NCBI GenBank assembly: GCA_033961575.1
Contig: CM066732.1
Span: forward strand, 106,332,687-106,396,686
Origin: Aselliscus stoliczkanus
Lineage: Eukaryota > Chordata > Mammalia > Chiroptera > Hipposideridae
Reading direction: 5' to 3'
DNA: 64,000 nt
Shown here one piece after another: positions 24,913 through 37,664 of this stretch. The notes beneath the pieces are model-generated. The model saw nothing but the letters and a program-made list of their open reading frames with translations, ran no database searches and was not told the DNA's origin. Both the position numbers and the translations under genes were made by a program. Numbering within the stretch: the first letter of the stretch is position 1; every line of letters starts with the position of its first letter.

Positions 24913-25767
24913 ACCATCTTTTGAACATTAAGAGAATATTATAAATTATCATCCATAATTGGTTGAGGAAAAAACATCTTTAGTTCTATTACATATCTCT
25001 AAATATTCTTTCCAAAGAGATGTTATGCATAATAGTTGCAGCATACAAAACACTAACATTTTTTAATGACCATATTTATTATGAAAGGGCACATATTAGC
25101 ATATATCATCTCTATTATGTTACCTATAAATATTGTAGTGTTTTAAGTTTGTCGGATGACAATAGCCAAAAAAACAAAACAAAACAAAAAAACCCTCTAT
25201 GTTTTAATACATTTATCAAACACAATATTCAGGGGATGTTGACTTTCTAAGGACCACTCTGCATCTTTAGGTCTACACCATTGTGTGATTAGAGGATGGG
25301 GAAGATGGACTAGCAGTTACCTGGCCTAAAATCAAAAACTTGTGTGAGGAAATATGTGACCAAGAGCTACCTCCTTTGTGAAATTTTGGCAACCCTGAGT
25401 ACTTTTCTTATGCTCTGGAAATAGAAGTCAGTAACCAAGTTGATGATTATTACCTAAATGTGTCATTTGAAAGCATTCTGACCACTGCATCTTCATGATC
25501 TCATATGCTTCACTAAAGTTTTGAATGAGAGAAAAAGTCTTCAGCCTCAAGAACGTGGGCTGTACAGTATCATTTCAAAGATATCGAGGGAATTGAATTA
25601 ACTGCTGATGACTTAGCAGTGGGCATGCGGTAGTACTGTTTCTTTGTTCCTACCTTCCATGGATCATTTGTATTATTCCACTTAAGCTTTACTACTACAG
25701 TAATAAAACCCCTCCTCCATAACCTCTTTCCAAATGCCTCTGCTTACATTATTTCTTTTCTTTTTAG
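24913..25767. other. Intron C-D, last part: nothing recognised
   Basis: AT-rich, with a caaaacaaaac A-rich run near 25170. The pyrimidine tract before exon D is at about 25752-25765. Confidence 0.45.
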
Positions 25768-25915
25768 CAATACTTTCATGCTGGAGGAAATGGCCTCAAA
25801 AAGAATTTCTTGGAGAAAAGCCCAGATCTTCAGTCTCTGAAATATGCTCTCAGTCTGTATACCCAAACTACTGATGCCTTGATAAAGAAGTTCATAGACA
25901 CCCAAACCTCACAGA
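25768..25915 (+). CDS. UNC13C: UNC13 family exon D (MUN end, linker to C2C)
   Basis: This exon has 49 codons plus one base of a split codon, between a TTTCTTTTTAG acceptor and a strong GTAAGT donor. It contains [19 protein letters not shown] and [20 protein letters not shown], then [10 protein letters not shown]. It is the most conserved block seen here and unmistakably UNC13. It closes the MUN domain; the C-terminal C2 domain should begin in the next exons. With exons A-C it gives 410 coding nt with no lesion. The next exon must supply the last two bases of a codon that starts with A. I did not recognise one downstream, so the following intron probably runs past 64000. Confidence 0.93.
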
Positions 25916-27560
25916 GTAAGTAATACATTGGATGTGATAATAAACTGAAGCTTAATGAAAATTCAACATAAAAATTATTATAAATAATATTAATGATTTT
26001 TACAATATCAAATTAAAGCAGTCAGAATGGAGGAGGATATGGTTATAAGAAAATGACCAATGTTTTAGCACTCATGAATTATAATTTTATGAATAATTTC
26101 AATAACACTAGCGTATGCTGAATACTAAATGGTTGATTCTTGGTACATCTAAGTTCATAAAATTTAGTAAAAATTAGCTTTGAATATCCATGACTGTGAT
26201 ATTCTCTTCAGTTTAGTAAAAAAGATTCAGTGTTTGCTGGTTTTGGTAACTTCAAAAAAAAAAAATGCTAATTCCAAAATTCTTATTTCAAATGGGAAGT
26301 CTGCTCTAGGATTTCCAGAAGAAAAATCTCATTTTATCCTAATTTTATATGACAAAATTTCCAACTTTTACTTTAAAATGGGCAAAGAGATAAATATTTT
26401 ATTTAAAACTCAGATCTATTTCACATGGCGAAGTCCCACCTCATAAGCTTCTAGGATATTACTGTTAAATAACCTTTCTTTCAAGTTGCTTGTGATTTAT
26501 TATATTTTGGTAATTGTATTCATTTAAGATCTGGCATTTCTGAGAGATTACTGAAAATGTCAGTATGAGTCAAAAAGAGCCAAATGCAGGCAAATGCTCT
26601 AGAACATCATAAATCACACCACAGAAATCATAAATATAAATAAAAAGACCCGGCCTTCACTCATGAGAGATCCTCAGAAAAGAAAGCATAGAGATTTTTT
26701 TTCCCCTGTGATGAAAATGCTCCATACTTCGTTGTGTTTCTTCATGGATATGTAACGTTTCTAACTACATCAAAGGTTAGGCTAGTGTAGGTGCTATGTA
26801 GATGCTTGGCCTGTCTTTAACGCTTTCTGCTTTCTGATAGTGCCCGATTAAATGCTACCAGTGCACTTTTTAATATGACAGGCCACGCCTGGACTACATC
26901 TTGGAATGATTCCAGAAAGGAGAAAAGAATTGAGCTCATGAGGGGTTATCAAGAGATATAGAAATATTCAAAACCTTACTCCCTGAATCCATAATCCTAC
27001 CAGATTTTCTGAACTTTATAAATATGAGTGCAGCACTACTGCATCATATAGAGTGCTATAGCCTTATACCCAGAGAATGTAGGTATATAAAGCTTTTGCT
27101 TTGCTTTTCTAGGTATACATTTATGGGTATGCACACAGCCCACATTTTAGCAGATGTCATACCAAAAAACTACACGTGTATAAACTGTGGTTTATGAATT
27201 TGACACATGAATTTGTTATTGTGTTTTATATATGGCAACATTAAAAACATATGAGAGGGGAGGGTGAGGAATAAAAAGATCTGTAATACTAATAACTCCC
27301 CAATGTAACATAACTTATTTCAGTCTTGGACTTTCACTTTTTTACTTCCTTTTTTTCTGTCTTTTTTTGTGTGCATTTTTGTGGGCATAACTAAAATTGG
27401 TAGGATTTAAATACGAAATGGCTTTGCATTTTCTCTAGTAGCTGCATTCAGCCATGCTCTATGGAAACTTATTTTCATCTCTTCCTTAACTACCTAGCAT
27501 CCCTCAACTGTCCTCAGCTAGATATGGTTAGGCCCAAAAGACCTAAGGTGTGAAGGGAAC
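25916..27560. other. Intron after exon D: nothing recognised
   Basis: AT-rich sequence. A T-rich patch at 27336-27380 could be the remnant of an antisense poly(A) tail belonging to the relic at 27596-28184. No UNC13 C2C exon was recognised. Confidence 0.4.
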
Positions 27561-27595
27561 TTGATGTGCCCTTTGCTTCCCTTCCCTGTCTGGTT

Positions 27596-28184
27596 CTATG
27601 TTCCTCCCTGCTTCAGTGATTTGGGGGCAGAAGCTGAAAAGAAGGAGGGAGATGTCTTCAATGCCCCCTGTATGGCTGCATTAAAATGCTGGCTTTCTGA
27701 GGGGCCCAACGTTAGGGACTCTGTTACCTCTTCAGCTCCCTGGTGGATGGAATCTGCTCCATTTTCCTTCAGGGACCCCTCAGTAGCTGCCTCTTGCAGC
27801 ACATGCCATAGCTTCTTGCTCCTTGAATATCTACTCCTAGAGGCCAGCCCTTTGGAATGGGGTCCCCTGAAGCCCAGCTTCCTGTGTGGGCTCCACTTGA
27901 GCCATAGAAAACTCATGCATTCTTTCCATATCTTTGATGATAATGGGGGGGTTCTCCACTGTCACCTGTCCTCTCTCTACAGTTCTCTTCTCCACCTGCT
28001 CTGATAGGTGTTTATACTTCCAAATTGGGGAAGGGGAAAGGGAGGAATACTTCTGTTGAATGAAACATGACCATTGGTCAACCAAAAACTGGAAGTGAGC
28101 CAAAGTCTCATCAGTTAACGGAAGCAGGGTTTCTGAGTTTATATTCATTCCTTCTCTTCTAATTCTATCACAATTCCATGTCAA
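27596..28184 (-). pseudogene. Decayed coding relic, possibly a processed pseudogene, family unknown
   Basis: On the minus strand two overlapping open frames, 27837-28184 and 27596-27916, read as one broken protein. The first holds LAHFQFLVDQWS and ENPPIIIKDMERMHEFS; the second, in another frame, holds SKKLWHVLQEAATEGSLKE and ESQHFNAAIQG. The composition is protein-like rather than low-complexity, and G+C is higher than in the flanking intron. No introns, splice sites or start context were found. A T-rich stretch some 220 bp beyond the 3' end may be a worn poly(A) tail. I do not recognise the protein. It could instead be part of an old retroelement. Confidence 0.4.
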
Positions 28185-29254
28185 TGTTTATTACCATAGA
28201 CTGAGTAATGAAGCTAGCCAACAACGCCATATCCTTAATAATATAGTGAGGGAAAGGAGAGATAAGATGAAAGCTATCTGAATATTAGAATTATGTGTGA
28301 CACAACCAAAAAGAAAATATAGGAAACAATCTTCATTTCTATAACTGACACTAGTTGTACTTTGTACTTAGGACTTCCAAATGCTCCTGTCCATTCCATG
28401 TTCCCTTTGGCTTCAAAGGAACCTCAGCTTCCAGGGTTTTGTTTTTTTAACTGAAAAACATAGAAAAGTTGAATTCTCAAGTGTTTTATTTATATGCGGT
28501 GCTATACTATGCTATGAATATTGGACACTGGACTTGTATAAATAGAAGAACTTGGGTTCCACCCTTTGGATTCCATCGGTACTCTGCCCTGCAGATGAGG
28601 ATGTCTAATTAATAGTAGGATCAATTATACCCTTTTTATACCTGATCCTGGTAGCATGAAGAGTCCAAAATGACCAAATGAATCCTCAAGTTTCCAGTGT
28701 AAATATTGTTGCATTTATTCAAATAATTTTTAGCACTTAGCACAGTATCAACTACCCTTGGAATGAATATTTATTCCAATTCTTATTATATTTAATATCT
28801 GTTCATCTAAAAACTTATATTTTGTTAATTCGATTTGGAAAAACCATTCTGGTGTGTGGGTATCTTTCAAATCCAAAATTTGAAATATAAGCTAGAACTG
28901 CAAACTGCAAACCCCTGCCACTTTCTGCTGAAGCAGCTCCAGGAGCATACTGAGCCCCATTCCCATTCAGGATAAACTGGGGTGCCACAGAGTTAATGCC
29001 TCAGGGAGCAGCCCTCTACCAGTGAAGGACAGGAAATTGGCAGGTTACAAAACAAAACACTAAAACTCAGCTTCCTCGGTGGGGGGACAATGCTGCCATG
29101 TGTTCTACACAGACTGCAGAGTTCCCCTCAGAGGGCTAACTTGATACTATGCTGTCTTTTGGTTTCTTTGCTTTTCCCTTTTCTCACCTCCCTTATCAGT
29201 GTATCGGGTGATCCCTTCCCCACTAGACCATTTCTTCTCGAACACTTACCTTAG
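28185..29254. other. Intronic, nothing recognised
   Basis: AT-rich sequence without a recognisable repeat or exon. Confidence 0.4.
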
Positions 29255-29400
29255 GATCTGCCTCTGGGGGAACCTGAATCCAAGTCACACTGCTAGAAAG
29301 TAGAAAGTCAGATTCTAACTCAGGGAGTCTCGATCTAGAGTCAGAGCTTGGAACCATTGTGTGTACATCTCCTTGATAATGAGCATAAAGGCCAAATACT
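29255..29400 (-). repeat. MIR-like SINE, antisense
   Basis: 'ccaagtcacactgctagaa' and 'cagattctaactcagggag' resemble the antisense MIR core. Diverged. Confidence 0.5.
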
Positions 29401-30508
29401 TTGAATGAATATTTCTCCAATATTTGAGTTTTTTGTTTTTTTTGCATGATTTCCTTAGTCAGGAATACAGAGCTAAATGAAATTGAACTTAGAAATAAGT
29501 AAACATCATTTGGAAAAATTTTATATGTTTTTCTTTTACTTCATGATCAGTAAAACAAAGTAATTTTTTTTTGTTGTTGTTGTTCCCTTAATTTCTAACT
29601 CATCCTCTACAAGGAAATTACTGTTTAAAACAACATTGATCAAGTGTTATTTAATTGATTTACACATTGTATAAAAGGACTTGGGATCCCTTAGAAATCT
29701 AAGTGTGCTTTTTAAAGCATTCATATTTTACTTTTTTTCTCATAAAAGTTCCCCTTCATTTTCTTCTTTGTCTTTCTTTTGTTAAAATTTTCTTTCTTGT
29801 CTTTCTCTTTTCTGTTTTTTTCTTGTATATCTGTGTAAGAAAATTAGCTGTAATATTAAATATAAAGAAAAAAAACAATGACTATTAATTGAATTATTTT
29901 TTTAGTATCTTCAAATTGAAAGGTATACTTTCCTTTAAAAATATTTTTCATTTGAATTCAGCTTTTTTATGAATGGGTTTATTAGTATAGAATGGGTTTA
30001 TTAGTATAGGAAATAGTATTAGTACTATTTCTTGCTCACTTATTCTTTCTTCCTCTCCCCTTATTTTTCTCCTTCTCTCCATTTTTTCACCTTGCTTTTC
30101 TCATTCTTTGCTCTCTTTTAAAAATAGATTTAGATGTCACCTCTCCCTAGTAGTTAAAAAAAGAAAGAAACTACAAGAGATTGAGTGCCATTACAAATTC
30201 ATGAACCACAGGGTTCAAATGAGATCTATCAATGTGGAAAAACACTGTCTTCTGTCCTCTTTCTAGTCCAAATATTGGAAAATAAACAAATCCAAAATGG
30301 ATATAGACGTATTCTTAAGTCCTCAAATGAAACTATGCATTCAGTTTATAAGAGTAACGTGCTAGCAATGTAGTGCAGTAATAAAACACCACCTTACTCT
30401 ACATTCTGTTAAATATTTACTGAGCATCACCTCTGAACAAAGTCCCATAAAATAAAGCATATATTCAAAGGTGAACATGAAGTTATGTACCCCAATTGCT
30501 CTAGTAAG
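29401..30508. other. Intronic, T-rich, with a short duplication
   Basis: A 19-bp tandem duplication of 'gaatgggtttattagtata' lies at 29971-30008, between T/C-rich stretches at 29730-29830 and 30030-30120. No gene was seen. Confidence 0.5.
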
Positions 30509-30723
30509 CGGTTCTCGAGCAGGGGTAATTTTATCCACCCAGGAACATCTGGCAATATCTTAAGAGCTTTGGTTGTCACATCTGGAAGTGGTGGGCACAT
30601 CACCGGTATCTAGTGGTGGAGACCAGGGAAGCTGCTAACCATGTACAAGGCAGCTCCCTATGACAAAATATTCCTGGCCCCAAGTACGATAGTGCTGAGG
30701 TTGGGACGCCCTGCACTGAGACA
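30509..30723 (+). mobile_element. MER20 hAT-Charlie element
   Basis: The order is 'ggttctcgagcaggggtaa', 'tttatccacccaggaacat', 'ctggcaatatcttaagagc', 'tttggttgtcacatctgga', 'catcaccggtatctagtgg' and 'gtgctgaggttgggacgcc'. This is a diverged MER20, a non-autonomous hAT element, without coding capacity. Confidence 0.8.
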
Positions 30724-33560
30724 ATTAAAAAGGGAGAAGTGGTGTGACAAAGGTCATGTTAGAAGACGTGAAAGTTTGGCTTGAGTAGACAGAGAAGGCA
30801 GAGGATCAGTGGGTAACTGGGTCATGAGAAAGTAGAAAGAGAAAGGTGTTTTTAATGAAAAAACTGTCCAGGAAAGTATATGCTTGCACTCCTAATTTTA
30901 AAACCCTCATATGTCAAGTACATCCATGGTGTATTTTTATTAGGAAAAAGAAAAAACTTTATTTTGCTTTTAAAACAAAACTCAACACATTGCCACCAAT
31001 TTTTGATCAATAGATATAGTCAAAAATGCCTTAGATTTACCTTTGCTACTAAAATATACAGAAATACTGTAGTAGGTTTTGTGTAACATTAGTAAAAATT
31101 AATATTTGTAAAAAGTATCACATATTCTTCCTCTTAATGTTGACCCAATGGTTTAAATTGGGTAGTTAGCTTGAAAAAAATTATACTTTTTTTATTGTTT
31201 TTCAAGAATGTGTTACTTACAGTTTTAGAAGCTGGTACAAAATTAATTTCCTGCTTCTTGATTACAATATTTATCATAAAAAAGCTTTTCTAACAGCTAC
31301 TTCATTATACCAAGGGTTCTTTGAATATTTCATGCAGTACTAGACAGTGAAAAATGTATAAAACTTTAACGTATTAAGTAGAGTTTTTTCCAATGGATAA
31401 CATCACTTGGAAGGAGACACAGAATGATTAATTGCTGAGCTATTCTGTGTCATATTCTGTTTCCTTATCTGAGCTTTTATTACAGCTTGAGGAACTCAGA
31501 TCTCAAAAGCTTTACACACAACAGGATATTTTACATCTAAGTTGCAACTGGCTCATAAAGAAAATTATATTTAACAACTATAATATTTATTATATATGAG
31601 ATTGAATTTTTTTTTATGATCTCTCCTCTTTTCAACTTTTTATGAGTAACATCTTTGAGTACCCCCCTACTTCGCTGAAGTTTCTTAAAATTAAATCAAA
31701 TCCTTTTGGTCATTTTAATAACCTGTTTCCTGCTAAAGTGGAGTATAATGTATTTTAATTTGAGATGGAAATCAGAGAGCTACAGATTCACATTTTGGAA
31801 TCCATGAATATGTTTCCATACATTAATTATGCATAAAGCATTAATTATCTCTAATTATGTTCCTCAAACTATAGAAGATATGTCCATAAGTAGAAGAGAA
31901 AACATTTTCTGAAATGGTTCTCTGAAAAGAGACCCCAGAAAGGGTTTCTTCTTATCAGAAATGCAGGAGATCTTAACATTAATAATCTTTAGTTGGCAGA
32001 AGAACCAGCATCAAAATAAAGACATGAGCTTGTGGGCCAAGATCTACAGCAACCTCAACTGCCACCTATGGGAGACAATGCTGAGGAAGGGCTTCCGTTT
32101 ATGTGAGGAAGTAACATTAAAATTGATCTGGCCTTTTTCAATTGAATACTGATTTGAAAGCACAGTCAGAAGTGTCTTCTCATTTTAGCTAATAAGCCTT
32201 TCAGAGATAACCAGAGATCCAGAAGCCCATTCCACATATCTATGCCTCTGTCTTATCCCTTAGACAGTAGAACTCAACTAACTATCACTGCCTTCCAAAA
32301 CAAGAGGTTAGCATTTCTTAGAGGCACAAGTAGAAAAATGGAGGAGAATTTATGAGGTTTGGTTCTTCAGATCAGTCTGTCTGTTGACATTCAAGGCTGG
32401 ATAGGGCTCTTCAGTGCAATCAAAAAGCTATACACAGTGTCGGTCACTAACAGATTTTATATATCCTTTCCTTTGATTCCTTCGTAGAAGCGTTTACCAC
32501 ATGCCAGCCTCTCTGCTAGATGCTAGGTAAACTACAATGAAAGACATGCTGAACATCTTCCATTTGCCCCCTCCTGACCCATCCTCCTCTCTGCCCTGGG
32601 TGGGGCTGGGCTATCTGGATTACAAGAATGGACTTTCTCACTCCATTTCCCATTGGGCTCCACGAGTAGGAAGCCTCTCCAAAGCTCTCTGGGAGGAAAG
32701 ATGGGATCAGGCACTCAGGCTGTGTCTTGTGACTCTAAGCTTCTAATTGTTGCCTCCTCTAGAGAATTCTTCCCTTCTGGATCCTAGTAGCTATTTCTGT
32801 CCTTCATGTTTTACAGATTAGGGGTGTCAGCTCCACTGTCCTTTGTGTTTTCCCTAAATTCCCATCTCAACCTTCATAAACAGTCTCTTTCTTAAAGCTT
32901 ATTTGAGTTTACCTTATTTGAGTTCCCATCTGTTTTTTTTTACTGATACAAAGGCCAGTCTTCGTGGCTCTGCTGGGTTTTTCTTCCATGCTGACTCTTT
33001 CATTTTGGCCATCAAAGATTAACACGTTAAATAATCAAGTCAAACATCAGCATAATTCTCTATGGGCTGAGGGAAAATATCATATGTTGATGCCCAAGTT
33101 GTCCAGAATAAACAAAAGAGCATATTAGATTTTCGCTCATAGGAATATTTATTTCCATTACTCTCTGGCCACAGGTTCAAAATCCTAGATCCTACTTTCT
33201 CATAATGTAGTTTTTCTTGCCCAGCTTCTCATGATCTCTGGAAACCTGAAGTCAAGTTGAGACAATTGGGAGTCACTGGTGAAATTTTTGCAAAATTTTA
33301 GTCCTCACAGAGTAAGCAGGTGTTTTCTGTGTGTCATGCAAAGAGGAAATTATCATTCTTAATACACTAATCTAGTATATGTCTAGGTCAGAACAGGTGT
33401 ACTTTCATTCTTTATTTTTTTGGCATGAATAGTTAAAAGATTATTATTTTTTAATACTATATATGTTAAATTGACAAATTTCTGTGTGTGTGGTGAGGGG
33501 CATTTCTTCATTTCTCAGTTGAGTGAGAACCAGATCTCATTCCATGGCCATGTACAGTAT
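30724..33560. other. Intronic, nothing recognised
   Basis: AT-rich sequence with no exon. A stretch at 31961-32152 reads as an open frame with a DMSLWAKIYSNLNC motif that I cannot place; it lacks convincing splice borders. Confidence 0.4.
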
Positions 33561-33565
33561 TAGTT

Positions 33566-33566
33566 T

Positions 33567-33597
<31 letters not shown>

Positions 33598-33696
33598 TTA
33601 TATATTTATTTATATATAAATATATATATAATTTTATATATAGAGAGAGAGAGAGAGACAGAGAGACAGAGAGAGACAGAGAGAGACAGAGAGATC
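33566..33696. repeat. (TA)n followed by (GAGACA)n microsatellite cluster
   Basis: An uninterrupted TA run at 33567-33592 leads into AT-rich imperfect palindromes, then (GA)n and (gagaca)n to about 33694. Confidence 0.92.
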
Positions 33697-34024
33697 TATA
33701 TAAAGAACGCTGTTTACTGACTTAAGGTGTTCTCTGTTAATTGCCTATTAAAGTCTAACATTGTTTTAAATTATTCTGAAAACAATGTATATGTTTTTCT
33801 AAAATTAAACAAAACAAAAAAATTAAATTATTTCGCTTCTAAAACAAAAGACTTACAATTTGCCATTGCATTCAAAGATCTATCTGATAACCAGTCTCAA
33901 AAGCAGCTTTACTAGAGTTTATCGGTATCTTCAGATACCTTTTTATCATTTGAGTCTCAGAACAACCCTGAAAAGTCTATCAGGGGGTCTTCGGATTTTT
34001 GATATGATATTCCACACTGCCTCT
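33697..34024. other. Intronic, nothing recognised
   Basis: AT-rich sequence with no repeat family or exon recognised. Confidence 0.4.
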
Positions 34025-34507
34025 TGGGTGCCTTTTTTTTTTTTTTTTTTTAAAGATTTTATTTGGGAATTGGGGGAGGGGAACAACGTTGGGTAATCAG
34101 GAAGGGGAACAGACAAGTTGCTGTCCTTCTGTTCTTCAGTCTAGTTGCGGAGGACATTGCTTTACTGGCCCATGTTAGTATCATCATTGCACTCTTCCTG
34201 GTGAGGCAGATCGGTTGCCGGCCTCTGGACAGATGCTCACAGCGGCTCTTGGCAGCTCACACTGGCTGCCGGCCACTCACTGTAGCCTATGGCAGCCCAC
34301 TGCAGCAGGGGCTGCAGCCTGCGCCATCGCTGGTGACTCATGGCAGCCCAGCTCCAGGTGGAGCTGTTGTTCACCACCTTAGCTATAGAGGGCAGTGTCA
34401 CTGGCCCTCATATGTGGGATCCAAACCGGGGCCCTGTTGCTAAGAGCTGGCATCCCAAGCCACCTCTTAACCAATGAGTCACTCGGCCAGCCCTGGGTTC
34501 CCTTTTG
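34025..34507 (-). mobile_element. Long-form tRNA-derived SINE, full length, antisense
   Basis: The body is 34033-34493. In sense it starts GGGCTGGCCGAGTG, passes the same 'agtgacactgccctc' junction as the short form, then continues about 330 bp through a region rich in GCAGCC/GGCTGC blocks to 'ccccaattcccaaataaaa' and a poly(A) tail (T19 at 34033-34051). The flanks 'tgggtgcctttt' and 'tgggttccctttt' look like an imperfect target duplication. The open frame at 34063-34443 is SINE sequence, not a gene. Confidence 0.9.
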
Positions 34508-35107
34508 AGATCGTCTTCTAACCCAAGAGTGATAGATGTCACTGAAGTGATTTGAGCAAGGGTGCAGTATGGGAAAAAGACTGAAGGGAGACAGAAGCCG
34601 TCAGAGAAATTGGAGGATGGGCTAGTGGGAATAGTGATGAAAAGGTGTCAGCAGATTCAAGATGTAGCTCAGCAGAGAAATAGGCAAGGGCTAGGGAAAT
34701 AAATCTGGTTAAATTAATACAGATTTAGTATACTACATTTCTTGTATAGGATTCCCTAATAAAGCAACATTTACTTCTGCGTGGTGAAATTATGGTGGGG
34801 GGTTTTTTCTGCCTGCTTATAATTTTCTGCACTTTCCAATTATTCAAAAATGTCCAGGTATTTGTCTTTGAATCATAATTATCCTTTGAAAAGAAATATG
34901 AAGGACACACTTTGCTATGCAAGTAAATTAGTTTAATTGAATAACAAGGTATAGCTAATTAAAAGTGACAGATTTTGAAGTCTTTCAGGGCCTCAGATTT
35001 AAAACTGTGGGCGGGAATAAACAGCCCAATTAGACTTTCTCTTTTGGATCCAAAAGATTCTCACAATTGCTCTGTGAGTAGGAGATTGTATGGAGAGGGA
35101 ACTACCC

Positions 35108-35113
<6 letters not shown>
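34508..35113. other. Intronic, nothing recognised
   Basis: AT-rich. No repeat family or exon was recognised. Confidence 0.4.

Positions 35114-35158
<45 letters not shown>
35114..35158. repeat. (CA)n microsatellite
   Basis: Near-perfect CA dinucleotide run, followed by AT-rich 'tatgtgtatatgtaatt' with inverted-repeat character. Confidence 0.93.
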
Positions 35159-35159
<1 letters not shown>

Positions 35160-35919
35160 ACACATATACACTGTATGTGTATATGTAATTTAATGTGTAA
35201 TACACATATATATGTATATGTAAGTTAATAGTTTATAAAACTTATTTTATGAAGAAATTTACCTAAGTAGTGCATTGAATAAAATTAAGCAAATGCTAAG
35301 TCAATGACAAACTAGGTAGTTTCAAAACCATATTATATTTTTTACTATAAGTAACTATGATGCTCTTCAATGTTTGCTATTGCTGGTATTTTTGTTTTAG
35401 GTCTGATTGGAAAGTAAAACAGAGGCTAGAATCAGTTATTTGGGATTTTATGGAAATCCTGATAAACTGAGATGTCAGAAAAACATTCTCCAAATCACTG
35501 AGTCAAGAAAGCCAAAGGCAGTATAATTTTTCTGGAGCCACTGAGCCATAATGTCTGTTTTTATTCACTGAAAGCAGGTTTTGTGACCGATGGGGTCAGT
35601 GACATTAACTGAAAACTGCAGACTGTTGCCTCGCAATCTCCATATGCCCTTTTTAACTAACTTCCAAGAAAAGATAGGGGATGTTTTCTTTCTCCTTCAG
35701 TTATCCCATAGCACTAGAAGTTAAGCCTTGTTATTAAGTGCTTGGTTTCTCTTTTAAAAAGAAATAGGAACTGTGTTAAGTGGCATGGAAATGGTAAACC
35801 TCAATCTTTAAAGGTTGGAAATCAAACTTATAGAAACCTCTGGCAAAAAGGTTCTCTACTTATTTAAGGAGAAGAAGGAGCAAGAAATCGGTGTGTTGAT
35901 TAAGACAGGAGAGCAGGGA
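35159..35919. other. Intronic, nothing recognised
   Basis: AT-rich sequence without recognisable features. Confidence 0.4.
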
Positions 35920-36125
35920 GCCATGCAGTCATGGCCCAAGTATCTGCTCCACCTCTGCATGGCTATGTGACCTTGGGGTAAGTCACTGAAGCCTCAATTC
36001 CCCCATCTTTAAATGGATAGCAGAATAATCCCTAAGCCCATTGGTTGTGTGGAGCATCACCAGTGGTAATACATAGGAAGCACCTAGCACACAGCAGTCT
36101 CTCAGTAAATGTTAATTCTTATTGC
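35920..36125 (+). repeat. MIR SINE, sense
   Basis: The order 'ggctatgtgaccttggggt', 'aagtcactgaagcctcaat', 'cccccatctttaaatggat', 'aagcacctagcacacagca' and tctctcagtaaatgttaatt is a well-preserved MIR. Confidence 0.85.
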
Positions 36126-36374
36126 ATCCTCATCATCATCATTAGATGTACTGTCTACAAGGGTGAAAAAAGAGGAACTCTTCTAGGATGCAGCTCTCTA
36201 GGCAAGGAAGTCAGTAATTAAGTGCTCCCCTTGAGGTGAGCTGCACCTCCACATTAGCCAGAGGCTCTTGGAGTGGTTGAGAAGCTTCTGACACTGACAC
36301 CTGAAGGATTCACACACACCTGCAGTATCTATGATCTTCTCCTCCGTACATGCCTTGGTTGCCAAACAATCATG

Positions 36375-36706
36375 TATTTATTGAACCCTTGCTATGCAGA
36401 AAGCACTATGCTGGGTATAAGACACGGGAAAATTCTCTGCTCCAAAGAGCTAAAACAAGTACTTGAAGGGAAAGAGGATCACACAAGGTAACTTATGCTA
36501 AATACTATTGTAGATGAGTCTAAAGGAAAGTAGTAAGTGCGTTGAGAAGAGAGAGAAATTATTCTGGGCAGGAGGTTTGGAGGCTTCAGAGAAGATGACT
36601 CAGGTGGGCTTCAAAGGATGTGTGAGGTTCAAGTAAGGGGAGGAAAAGAGGAAAGCTTGTCAGCAAGGCACAGAGGCCATGACATAGAGACCCATGAGGG
36701 AGGGCT
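36375..36706 (-). repeat. L2 LINE 3' region, antisense
   Basis: tatttattgaacccttgctatg, 'aaagcactatgctgggtat' and, further on, 'gatgactcaggtgggcttc' with 'aaaggatgtgtgaggttca' give the typical antisense L2 order. Confidence 0.7.
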
Positions 36707-36707
36707 G

Positions 36708-37240
36708 GAACAGTGCTTCTCAATGTGGTCCCAGCAGCAGCAGCAGCAGCAGGATCTCCTGGTATGTCAGTCAGCTCAGGCCACCATGCCAATACCATAG
36801 ACTGGGTGGCTTACACAACAGAAATTTATTTTCTCACAGTTCTGGAGGCTGGAGCTACTAGCTAATTCAATTTCTAGTGAGAGACCTCTTCCTGGATTGT
36901 AGGTGGCTGCTATGTCATGGTGGAGAGAGAAAGCGAGCTCTCTGGTGTCTCTTCTTATAAGAACATTAATCCTATTGGGCCAGGACCCACTCTTTTGACC
37001 TTAGAGGCCCTGTCTCCAAATATAGTCACATTGAAAGCTAGGGCTTCCATATATGAATGGGGGGGCGGGGTTGGACCCAAACAGTTATTGGGCTATAAAC
37101 ATCTGAGAACTTGTCAAGAGTGCAGAATCTTGGGCGTCTCCCCCGCAGACCTACTGAGTTAGAAACTCCAGGGGTAGGGCCCCAAAATCTGTGTTTTAAC
37201 AAGCCTTCTGAGTTGAAGAACCACCACAGTAAATAATCTG
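36708..37240 (-). mobile_element. MER5A interrupted by an MLT1 LTR (nested insertion)
   Basis: MER5A antisense text starts 'cagtgcttctcaatgtggt' at about 36708-36762, including a short CAG run. It resumes at about 37096-37235 with 'cagacctactgagttagaa' and 'tctgtgttttaacaagcct'. Between them, about 36763-37095, is an antisense MLT1 (ERVL-MaLR) LTR with 'catagactgggtggcttac', 'ttctcacagttctggaggc' and 'ccctgtctccaaatatagt'. The LTR is therefore younger than the hAT element. No coding sequence is present. Confidence 0.82.
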
Positions 37241-37493
37241 TAGAGAGGAGTGAATGAAGGGGATCAGAAGGGACAAGATTGTAACTCATTGTGAGTCTTT
37301 GGGTAAATCACTGTGCTTGTGAATAGGGCCAACTAGAAAAAAAATGTGAATTATGACCATGCTGCTATTTGTCTGGCCCATTGTTAAATAGGGTAATGGC
37401 CATCAGCACCATTTGAAGGACCTAAGGATATTGGCCATTTGTATGGACTTAAGAAACGTGTCACCTCATTAGGGTTTCCATAACAGTAAACTT

Positions 37494-37664
37494 TGGTTCT
37501 CAAACTTGAGTGCCCATCAGAATCACCTGGAGGGCTTGTTCAAACAGGTTGCTGGACCTCACACTTGGAGATTCTGATTCAGTAGGTCTGGAAGTGGAGT
37601 CAGAGAGTTTACATGAGCCGCTGATGCTGCTGGTCCATGAATTAGACTTTGAGAACCACTGTTA
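37494..37664 (+). mobile_element. MER5A hAT element, sense
   Basis: 'tggttctcaaacttgagtg', 'cagaatcacctggagggct', 'gattctgattcagtaggtc' and 'actttgagaaccactgtta' make a near-complete MER5A with both terminal inverted repeats. Confidence 0.9.

Noticed and set aside
31961..32152. Open frame with DMSLWAKIYSNLNC
   Set aside because: No family recognised, no supporting splice sites; too short to accept.
34063..34443. 126-codon open frame
   Set aside because: Entirely inside a long-form SINE read in antisense.
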